DNA from: an uncultured Alphaproteobacteria bacterium
GTDB taxonomy: Bacteria; Pseudomonadota; Alphaproteobacteria; RF32; CAG-239
Direction of reading: 5' to 3'
DNA: 14,196 bases
Assembly (NCBI GenBank): GCA_944391365.1
Contig: CALXTH010000034.1
Span: 1-14,196, forward strand
Below, in pieces: positions 5,007 through 10,557 of this stretch. Position 1 is the stretch's first letter, and the number at the start of each line of letters is the position of its first letter. The translations under genes were made by a program, and so were the position numbers. The notes under the pieces were generated by a model, which was not told the origin of the DNA, searched no databases, and worked only from the letters and a program-made list of their open reading frames with translations.

Positions 5007-6599
5007 ATGATGAAAATACGTTATGCTTTATTGTTATCCGTATCCTGTCTCGGCCTAGGCTCTCTTGCCCATGCCGGACTCATGCCTGATATCACTCCGG
5101 TTGGGAAGAATACATTTATCTTCACACAGCGGGGAGCCCCCGCGGGCGAAAGTCTATTAAGGGTTTCCCGTTCTTCATACACACACCTTGCTTCCCAATC
5201 CAAACTTCTTTCCGCCTATGTCATTGCGAGGAGGACTTCGTCCGACGCGGCAATCCATAATAAAAACAAATTAGCTATGTCATCCTCGGACGAGCACAGC
5301 GAGATCCGGGGATCCAGGTCAAACAAAGATTCCATAGCCACCTGGATATTCGGATCAAGTCCGAATATGACAGTTGCTGATTTATTTATTTCAACAACAG
5401 CACAATCTAAGCAACGCGCCTCCTTTGCCCCTATCCATCTACCGCTAACCGATGGGATCGACCTGCCTCAGGTCGCGAGCGTGTGTTTTATTACCGACGC
5501 GGGGAATTGTGCCGGTGGGGAATATGGTGGGGCCAATACGCCGGATGGGAGTTCGGGCGGAAGTTCCGGTGGCGATGACCCTGAGTGGGAACTGGATAAC
5601 AAAGAACGTTGTCACAAAGAGGGATATACCTTAACATCCTGTTCTTCTTCGGTTCAAGAACCGGTCAACTATTGCCCTTATGATGACACCTATTTTGAAA
5701 AATGTATGTGTAAAACAAATTTAGTCACCTGCACCAAACCTTATTACGGCGTGGGTGAAAGCTGCGGCGGGAAATATGCCTCCTGCCAGCTGGATAATCC
5801 GCGGGCTTGCAAAGAAGACGGGTATTCCCAGACCGGTTCTTGCAGCTCGGTTCAAAATATCAACAAACGCTGCCCATACGACGCCAATTACTTTGACAAA
5901 TGCGTCTGCCGGTCAGACCTTTACACCTGCTCATCCCCATTGCAAGGCGTCGGCACCGCCTGTGGCGGCAAATATGCCAACTGCCAGTGTCCAAGTAGCT
6001 ATAAAAGCTGCGATTGCGGCGGCGCAGCCGGGGCAACTTTCTGCTCCTGGGGAGGAATTACCCGCTATTCAAACTGCAAAGCCTGCTGTGAGCCGACGTG
6101 CCAGAATGAAAGTAACTGCAAATACGGCTCATCAACGGTTGATGACGGTTGCGGCGGATATTGTACGGTTTGCAACAAGACGGGAAATTATCATTGTCCG
6201 GACGGCTCTTCGGTGCCGGATGCGTCTATGTGCCAAAAAGATCCGGACGGGGTGATTATTCAGGAAGACGGGTTTTGTATTATTCTCAGCAAATATCAAG
6301 GGTATGGGTACGGAAACAGTGCTATTGCCAGTACGCCGGCGGGATGGAAATTTGCATCGCTTTCCGTTATGCAGAAGGCATCCCAGCATATTGATCTTCT
6401 TAATCAGCAGCTTAATAAAATCGGAGAACCGGATTTGCTCAATACCTGGTACTGGACGAATACTTATTTTGTTTATACGGACGAGGAACAGCTTGTTTAT
6501 ATTATAAATCCGTATTCCGGGGAATACCGAGAAAGTGCCGGCCGCGGTGAAAGTGGTATACATCAGGCTTATTACCGTTACTATAAAGAATGCAACTAA
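5007..6599 (+). CDS. Secreted cysteine-rich surface protein with two in-frame palindromic insertions
   Basis: The product is about 530 residues. AAGGAG at 4996-5001 favours ATG 5007 or the adjacent ATG 5010 over an upstream TTG. Residues 1-23 are a signal peptide with cleavage expected after AHA. Residues 71-122 are encoded by two palindromic repeat elements. A PLTDGIDLPQVA motif follows at 146-157, then a Gly/Ser linker at 171-190. Two tandem repeats of about 60 residues (202-260 and 268-326) share GY, SSVQ, CPYD, YF.KC.C and GVG..CGGKYA.C. More cysteine motifs run to 410. The C-terminal part (420-530) contains WYWTNTYF and LVYIINPYSGEY, weakly like DUF1566 or lectin-like folds. Many paired cysteines suggest disulfides and an extracytoplasmic location. 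Function is unknown; adhesion or host interaction is only inference. It converges on the gene at 6665-7222 across a bidirectional terminator. Confidence 0.8.
   Translation: MMKIRYALLLSVSCLGLGSLAHAGLMPDITPVGKNTFIFTQRGAPAGESLLRVSRSSYTHLASQSKLLSAYVIARRTSSDAAIHNKNKLAMSSSDEHSEIRGSRSNKDSIATWIFGSSPNMTVADLFISTTAQSKQRASFAPIHLPLTDGIDLPQVASVCFITDAGNCAGGEYGGANTPDGSSGGSSGGDDPEWELDNKERCHKEGYTLTSCSSSVQEPVNYCPYDDTYFEKCMCKTNLVTCTKPYYGVGESCGGKYASCQLDNPRACKEDGYSQTGSCSSVQNINKRCPYDANYFDKCVCRSDLYTCSSPLQGVGTACGGKYANCQCPSSYKSCDCGGAAGATFCSWGGITRYSNCKACCEPTCQNESNCKYGSSTVDDGCGGYCTVCNKTGNYHCPDGSSVPDASMCQKDPDGVIIQEDGFCIILSKYQGYGYGNSAIASTPAGWKFASLSVMQKASQHIDLLNQQLNKIGEPDLLNTWYWTNTYFVYTDEEQLVYIINPYSGEYRESAGRGESGIHQAYYRYYKECN
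5219..5256 (+). repeat. Palindromic interspersed element within the cysteine-rich gene, first type
   Basis: The segment begins TGTCATTGCGAGGAGGAC and ends GACGCGGCAATCC. ATTGC/GCAAT arms surround an inner GGAC-TTC-GTCC hairpin. Sequences of the form TCATTGCGAGGAG...GCAATCC are familiar as dispersed palindromic repeats in Rickettsia, Legionella and other genomes. Here it is read in frame, encoding roughly residues 71-83. Confidence 0.7.
5278..5372 (+). repeat. Palindromic interspersed element within the cysteine-rich gene, second type
   Basis: An imperfect inverted repeat runs from TGTCATCCTCGGAC to GTCCGAATATGACA, with arms 5278-5319 and 5340-5372 around a 20-base loop. CCAGGT/ACCTGG closes the inner end. 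The right arm is itself a hairpin with a perfect 9-base stem (ATATTCGGA/TCCGAATAT) and a 5-base loop. This matches the TCATCCTCGG...CCGAGGATGACA class of bacterial dispersed palindromes. It keeps the reading frame and encodes about residues 91-122. Confidence 0.7.
5398..5478 (+). repeat. Module shared with the spacer upstream of rpoZ (left copy)
   Basis: The 37-base core at 5442-5478 matches the minus strand of the spacer upstream of rpoZ, with two differences. Both differences are in third codon positions (GAT/GAC and CCT/CCC) of the peptide PLTDGIDLPQVA. Weaker similarity extends left to 5398. The core contains a hairpin, CGACCTG (5459-5465) with CAGGTCG (5469-5475), present in both copies. 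Confidence 0.75.
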
Positions 6600-6608
6600 T
6601 TTGCAGAT

Positions 6609-6645
6609 AATAAAAACTCCGGGGTTTGACCTCGGAGTTTTTATT
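6609..6645. terminator. Bidirectional terminator between convergent genes
   Basis: AATAAAAACTCCG (6609-6621) is the exact inverted repeat of CGGAGTTTTTATT (6633-6645). The loop contains a further GG/CC pairing. T runs follow the GC-rich stem on both strands, so it serves the cysteine-rich gene (stop at 6597-6599) and the convergent gene ending at 6665. Confidence 0.85.
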
Positions 6646-6664
6646 ACGGTTTAACGACAATCGT

Positions 6665-7222
6665 TCAGGGGTTCAGTACAACGGCCAAAAACAGTCTGTT
6701 GTTGACAGCCGTTGTTTTGGCCAGTTTGGCATAAGCTTTGTCATCAAAAGCCGTTCCACGCCAGACCGGTTTGTTGTCCAACCAGATTACCCACGGCTCA
6801 CTGCCCTCCTGCACATTTGCGATATTTTCATCAAACAGCAGGTTTAAATTTCCGGGAGTGAAATTGCCGATTTCTTCCTTGCAAAAGCCTTGTCTGATTT
6901 GATCTGCCAAAATATCGACCGCGGCTTTGGGTTTAAACGGGCAGGTTTCATTTTTCATTAAGTGCATAAAGTTCAGTACTTCTACAATTGTTGTAAACTG
7001 ATACAACCGCGTTTGTCTAATAAGTTCAATGTAATTGCCCCATGATGCGTTTACATCATTTGTCAGCGCCTCCCATTTCATTGAGGCCAGAATGCCGCCC
7101 AGATTGGCTTTCATGCTGGCTTTGGTGTTTTGATTAAAAATCTTAAACACTTTAGGCTGGGAACAGCAGTCATTGCCGTTATCGACAATACGCATAAAAT
7201 TGTCATCTGAAAGATATACCAT
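6665..7222 (-). CDS. Unrecognised soluble protein
   Basis: I place the start at ATG 7222, giving about 185 residues beginning MVYLSDDNFMRIVDNGNDCC. The frame is open to an earlier ATG at 7273, but that codon lies in the loop of the terminator of the upstream gene, so it is an unlikely start. A third option is ATG 7195 (MRIVDN). None has a good ribosome binding site. A TATAAT lies immediately before 7222, so the 7195 start is also credible. The protein has no signal peptide or membrane span. Visible features are a CC pair near residue 19, a Trp-rich middle (MKWEALTNDVNASWGNY), a C-terminal WVIWLDNKPVWRGTAF segment, and an end in LFLAVVLNP. I recognise no family. It is probably a single-gene transcript. 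Confidence 0.55.
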   Translation of the reverse strand: MVYLSDDNFMRIVDNGNDCCSQPKVFKIFNQNTKASMKANLGGILASMKWEALTNDVNASWGNYIELIRQTRLYQFTTIVEVLNFMHLMKNETCPFKPKAAVDILADQIRQGFCKEEIGNFTPGNLNLLFDENIANVQEGSEPWVIWLDNKPVWRGTAFDDKAYAKLAKTTAVNNRLFLAVVLNP

Positions 7223-7254
7223 AATTATATAAATTAAATGATTAATAATAAAAT

Positions 7255-7286
7255 AACGCCGTAAAGATAGCATTTTTTACGGCGTT
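7255..7286 (-). terminator. Terminator of the era / NlpE-like transcript
   Basis: AACGCCGTAAA (7255-7265) is the exact inverted repeat of TTTACGGCGTT (7276-7286), giving an 11-base stem and 10-base loop. On the minus strand it is followed by ATTTTATTATT. It lies just beyond the stop of the lipoprotein gene at 7310. Confidence 0.75.
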
Positions 7287-7309
7287 TGTCAATAGACAAA
7301 ATTTCAGAA

Positions 7310-7678
7310 TTATTCACACTCTTTTGTCTGTTTTAAGATATAATGCTCTTCAAGCTCCCCGATAACCGGTTTTTGATGTGTATCAAGGCGGCGTACCTGC
7401 CCTTCTTCCATCCGGAAATAAGTTTGTTCCATTTCCGGGGAATTCAGGGTGATGATACCATCACTCACACTGTATGTTCCCTCATCTTCAAAGACCCCGG
7501 CGACTTCATCCATATAAATGCTTTCCATATCGTAGGTTCCATCGCTGTTCAGGATTAAGGTTGTTTCAATCCCCGGACCGCTGGCTGCTGGCAGCACTCC
7601 CTGATAGGTTCCGCAATAATGCCGGCTGCAGGCTCCGAGAGACAAGACGACTAAAACTGTCAAACATAATTTATTCAT
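7310..7678 (-). CDS. NlpE-like lipoprotein lacking the usual CXXC
   Basis: This 122-residue protein has a lipoprotein signal peptide (MNKLCLTVLVVLSLGACS, Cys17 as lipidation site). It is followed by an NlpE N-terminal-type beta domain: YCGTYQGVLPAASGPGIETT at 21-40, ILNSDGTYDM, GTYSVSDGIITL and LEEHYIL. In E. coli NlpE, an outer-membrane lipoprotein linked to envelope-stress sensing and copper tolerance, the equivalent loop reads GVLPCADC with a CXXC. Here both cysteines are absent (PAASGP), so copper or redox sensing through that motif is unlikely. One cysteine (Cys22) sits just before the domain and another near the C-terminus. AAGGAG lies 5 bases before the ATG. The gene starts 23 bases after era and ends at a strong terminator, so it is probably the last gene of the lepB-rnc-era operon. 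Confidence 0.75.
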   Translation of the reverse strand: MNKLCLTVLVVLSLGACSRHYCGTYQGVLPAASGPGIETTLILNSDGTYDMESIYMDEVAGVFEDEGTYSVSDGIITLNSPEMEQTYFRMEEGQVRRLDTHQKPVIGELEEHYILKQTKECE

Positions 7679-7701
7679 GGCTGCTCCTTTTCTCTATGTT
7701 G

Positions 7702-8613
7702 TTATGCATTGAAATTTAACCCCCAATCTGCGTAACGCGCCGGATCATCAATCCAATTTTCACGGACTTTGACAAACAAAAACAGATGAATGCGTTCTTC
7801 CAGCAAGTTTTCGATTTCCTGACGGGCGGCCAGGCCGATTTTTTTTATCATTGAGCCGTTTTTGCCCAGAAGAATAATTTTCTGACTTTCACGCCGGACA
7901 TAAATTGTCATTTCAGCACGGACGGAATTGTCTTCCCGACGCTGCCAGAGTTCCGGCTCAACGGTCAAAGAATACGGCAGTTCATGCTGAAGATACAAAA
8001 ACAGTTTTTCCCTGACGATTTCGGCGGCCAAAAGTTTCAGCGGCATATCGGACATTTGTTCTTCAGGATAATACCACGGACTTTCGGGAAGGTTATCCGC
8101 CAGATAGCGATAGAAATCATCAATTTGTTCGCCAGTGGCGGCCGAGACCATAAATGTTTCAACAAACGGATGAGCCTGATTAAGCAAAGCGCTGAGTTCA
8201 AGCAGTTTTTCTTTTTTGACCAGGTCTATTTTGTTCAGGAGCAATACCGTGCGGATTTTATTTTTATTCAAACCGGCGACAATTGCCTGTACCTCATCAT
8301 CAAAGCCTTTGTGCGCATCAACCACCAGAACGGTTATATCGGCATCACCAACACCGCTCCAGGCCGAAGCGACCATCGCCCGATCCAGCCGGCGTCTGGG
8401 TTTGAAGATTCCCGGCGTATCCAGAAAAATTATCTGGGTGTTGCGGTATATGCCAATCCCTTTGACCAGCGTGCGGGTTGTTTGTACTTTTGGAGAAACG
8501 ATTGAGACTTTTGAGCCGACAAAATTGTTGGTTATGGTTGATTTTCCGGCATTTGGCGCGCCGATCAGAGCAACAAATCCACAGCGCAGGACATCAGGCG
8601 TGCTATTGGTCAT
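7702..8613 (-). CDS. era: GTPase Era
   Basis: Era binds the 3' end of 16S rRNA and assists 30S subunit maturation. Using ATG 8613 the protein has 303 residues: the G1 loop GAPNAGKST is at 18-26, the QTTR region at 44-47, G3 DTPG at 65-68 and G4 NKID at 127-130. A C-terminal KH domain contains GKNGSMIKKIG and the family-typical ending FVKVRENWIDDPARYADWGL. The frame is open upstream to 8652, but ATG 8613 has CGGAG 6 bases before it and yields a normal N-terminus, so I prefer it. The start overlaps the end of rnc by 11 bases, which indicates translational coupling. The lepB-rnc-era order is conserved across Proteobacteria. Confidence 0.96.
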   Translation of the reverse strand: MTNSTPDVLRCGFVALIGAPNAGKSTITNNFVGSKVSIVSPKVQTTRTLVKGIGIYRNTQIIFLDTPGIFKPRRRLDRAMVASAWSGVGDADITVLVVDAHKGFDDEVQAIVAGLNKNKIRTVLLLNKIDLVKKEKLLELSALLNQAHPFVETFMVSAATGEQIDDFYRYLADNLPESPWYYPEEQMSDMPLKLLAAEIVREKLFLYLQHELPYSLTVEPELWQRREDNSVRAEMTIYVRRESQKIILLGKNGSMIKKIGLAARQEIENLLEERIHLFLFVKVRENWIDDPARYADWGLNFNA

Positions 8614-9271
8614 GATGAACTCCGAGCTTTTGGAGCATTTGGGAAGCCGCATCCTGTTCGGCCAGTTTTTTGTTGCGGCCGGTTCCCGTCACGCTGCCAA
8701 TACCCGGAAAACTGACCGAGATGTGAAAGACCGGTTCATGTTCCGCCCCTTCCCGGCTTTTAACTTCATAGAGCGGCGTTTCCAACCCTCTGACATGGGC
8801 AACCTCCTGCAGAAGGGTCTTGCTGTCTTTGGGCGGGGCGGTATTTTTGTGAATCAGGTCTTTCCATTCCCGGCGAACATACTCCAGTGCATTTTGGCAG
8901 CCGCCGTCAATAAATATGGCACCGATAACAGCCTCGCCGACATCACACAAAACATTTTCATTTTCGCGGATATCTTCGTTGGCAATCCGGATGTATTTGT
9001 CCAGTCCCATATTGCGTACAACCTCTGAAACGGTTTCTTTGCAAACCAATGATGTATGACGCTGGGACAAGCTTCCTTCCGGTTCTCCGGGAAAAGTTTT
9101 ATACAGCATTTCAGCCACGGCAACACCCAAAACCCGATCGCCCAGAAACTCCAGACGTTCATAATTTTCAGAGACTTTTCCGGAAAAGCTGCTGTGAGTC
9201 AGCGCCTGTTGCAACAAGCGGCGGTTTTGAAAGTTATAGCCGATAATTTGTTCAATTTTTTCAAAGTTCAT
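8603..9271 (-). CDS. rnc: Ribonuclease III
   Basis: RNase III cleaves double-stranded RNA and processes the rRNA precursor. The 222-residue protein has the signature ERLEFLGDRVLG at 38-49. The downstream catalytic acidic pair (around Asp110 and Glu113 in CDVGEAVIGAIFIDGG) is intact. A C-terminal double-stranded-RNA-binding domain (about 150-218) ends in the expected GTGRNKKLAEQDAASQMLQKL. The start has AGAGGCGG as ribosome binding site and lies 9 bases after the lepB stop. The gene overlaps era by 11 bases. Length and motif spacing are close to the E. coli enzyme. Confidence 0.96.
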   Translation of the reverse strand: MNFEKIEQIIGYNFQNRRLLQQALTHSSFSGKVSENYERLEFLGDRVLGVAVAEMLYKTFPGEPEGSLSQRHTSLVCKETVSEVVRNMGLDKYIRIANEDIRENENVLCDVGEAVIGAIFIDGGCQNALEYVRREWKDLIHKNTAPPKDSKTLLQEVAHVRGLETPLYEVKSREGAEHEPVFHISVSFPGIGSVTGTGRNKKLAEQDAASQMLQKLGVHHDQ

Positions 9272-9280
9272 TGCCGCCTC

Positions 9281-10012
9281 TTACTGAATTTTGTCAAACA
9301 TCCGGCTCCAACGGATTTTCCGGGGAAGATTCCAGAGTTCATACCAATGGCCATCCGTCGAATCATAAGAAAAGAACAAGATACGCGCTTTGCCCACCAG
9401 ATTTTCAAAAGGAACAAAACCAACGTTTACCCGGCTGTCATCAGAGCGGTCACGGTTGTCTCCCATCATGAAATAATTTCCGTCCGGGACGGTAAACTCC
9501 GGGACATTATCATAATCTTCATAATCAGAGATTTCCAGAATTTTGTGTTTTTTGCCACCGGGAAGCGTTTCAATATATTGCCGGTAGCGTTCAACATTTC
9601 CGTATTCATCACGCAGGACAAAATCTTCAATCTGTTCACGCTCGACAATCTCTCCGTTGATATACAGCCGGCCTTTTTCCAGTTTGATTTTGTCTCCGGG
9701 AAGGCCGATGACGCGTTTGATGAAATCTTTTTTGTTATCCTGAGGATTGCGGAAGACAACGACATCTCCGCGGGAAGGTTCCCCGGCCCAGATACGTCCG
9801 TCAAACAAAGGAATTCCGAACGGCAGTGAATATTTTGAATAACCGTAAGTATATTTGGAGACGAACAAAAAATCGCCGACATGAAGGGTTGAATACATTG
9901 ACCCGGACGGAATTTTGAACGGTTCGAACATAAAAGTTCTGATAAAGACGGCAATCAGAACCGCATAGACAATGGTTTTTATTGTATCAACAAGACTTTC
10001 TTCTTTTTCCAT
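9281..10012 (-). CDS. lepB: Signal peptidase I
   Basis: LepB removes signal peptides from exported proteins at the periplasmic face of the inner membrane; the secreted cysteine-rich proteins here would be substrates. The 243-residue protein has one N-terminal membrane span (about 10-27). The catalytic serine is in IPSGSM (Ser38) and the general-base lysine in FIKRVIGLPGD (Lys99), with the conserved GDNRDRSDDSR box at 184-194. An insertion around 125-170 (ERYRQYIETLPGGKK) is normal for proteobacterial forms. GAGGAAA precedes the ATG by about 7 bases. It heads the lepB-rnc-era group, and its 125-base leader contains a promoter-like sequence and two inverted repeats. Confidence 0.96.
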   Translation of the reverse strand: MEKEESLVDTIKTIVYAVLIAVFIRTFMFEPFKIPSGSMYSTLHVGDFLFVSKYTYGYSKYSLPFGIPLFDGRIWAGEPSRGDVVVFRNPQDNKKDFIKRVIGLPGDKIKLEKGRLYINGEIVEREQIEDFVLRDEYGNVERYRQYIETLPGGKKHKILEISDYEDYDNVPEFTVPDGNYFMMGDNRDRSDDSRVNVGFVPFENLVGKARILFFSYDSTDGHWYELWNLPRKIRWSRMFDKIQ

Positions 10013-10047
10013 ATCTTTTTCCTCAAAGATAATCTCAATTCAAACCA

Positions 10048-10091
10048 TTGTTTTAGATAACCGCATTTATTGATGCCCTTATCTAAAACAA
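10048..10091. promoter_or_regulatory. Long perfect inverted repeat in the lepB leader
   Basis: TTGTTTTAGATAA (10048-10060) is the exact inverted repeat of TTATCTAAAACAA (10079-10091). The 18-base loop holds a further GCAT/ATGC pair. There is no T run after it on either strand, so a simple terminator is unlikely. It lies between the lepB promoter candidate and the lepB start, as expected for a leader hairpin or operator. Confidence 0.6.
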
Positions 10092-10100
10092 CTGTTTGCA

Positions 10101-10128
10101 GTTTATGCCAAGTGTGTGTATTTGGCAA
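10101..10128 (-). promoter_or_regulatory. Possible lepB promoter overlapped by an operator-like dyad
   Basis: On the minus strand TTGCCA (10128-10123) is followed by CATAAA after 15 bases or TAAACT after 17. The inverted repeat TGCCAA (10106-10111) and TTGGCA (10122-10127), spaced by 10 bases, overlaps both promoter elements, so a repressor could act here. Neither the promoter nor the dyad matches a regulator I can name. Confidence 0.4.
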
Positions 10129-10137
10129 GCATAAAGT

Positions 10138-10542
10138 TCAGATAAGTTCAATAATAACAACAGCTTGCGCCAGAGGATAGTCATCACTGACGCTTAAATG
10201 GATTTTGGCCGTTCCGCCCTGCGATATTTTTTCAAACTGTGCGGCTGCGGCTCCGGAGAGTTTTAATTCGGGTTTGCCCAACATATTATGCACCGTCTGA
10301 ATATCTTTCAAATAAATCCCGTTGCGAAAACCGGTTCCCAGAGCTTTTGAACAGGCCTCTTTGGCCGCAAAACGGCGGGAAACAAATGCGGCATATTCCT
10401 GTGCCCCGAGATGTTTTTTGCTTTGCAATTCCTTCAGCTCATCTTCGCCCAAAATACGTTCCAGCAGGCGCCGGCCATAAGCATTCAGCGAGCGCTCAAA
10501 ACGGGAAATGTGTGTAATGTCCGATCCTATTCCGATAATCAT
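10138..10542 (-). CDS. acpS: Holo-[acyl-carrier-protein] synthase
   Basis: AcpS transfers the 4'-phosphopantetheine group of coenzyme A to a serine of acyl carrier protein, activating fatty acid synthesis. The 134-residue protein has the N-terminal MIIGIGSDI motif with the metal-binding Asp8. It also has the FAAKEACSKALGTGF signature with Lys61 and Glu62 at about 58-72. An ideal GGAGG precedes the ATG. The gene begins 15 bases after the rsh stop and is probably cotranscribed with it. In many alphaproteobacteria pdxJ sits between rsh and acpS; it is absent here. Confidence 0.95.
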   Translation of the reverse strand: MIIGIGSDITHISRFERSLNAYGRRLLERILGEDELKELQSKKHLGAQEYAAFVSRRFAAKEACSKALGTGFRNGIYLKDIQTVHNMLGKPELKLSGAAAAQFEKISQGGTAKIHLSVSDDYPLAQAVVIIELI

Positions 10543-10557
10543 AATATCCTCCGGGGG

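Noticed and set aside
5607..6000. CRISPR-like or tandem DNA repeats in the cysteine-rich gene
   Set aside because: The repetition is at protein level (about 60-residue repeats with diverged DNA), with no regular spacers.
5755..6255. Second plus-strand frame of 166 codons inside the cysteine-rich gene
   Set aside because: It is an alternative frame of a gene with signal peptide, promoter, ribosome binding site and repeated cysteine modules. The Ala/Thr-rich translation is a shadow.
8613..8652. Longer era start at 8652 giving 316 residues
   Set aside because: It would overlap rnc by 50 bases. ATG 8613 has a proper ribosome binding site and gives the usual Era N-terminus.
8216..9028. Plus-strand open frame of 270 codons
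   Set aside because: It is antisense to era and rnc, both unambiguous, and has no recognisable motif or ribosome binding site.
9056..9829. Plus-strand open frame of 257 codons
   Set aside because: It is antisense to rnc and lepB; its length is a by-product of codon use on the coding strand.
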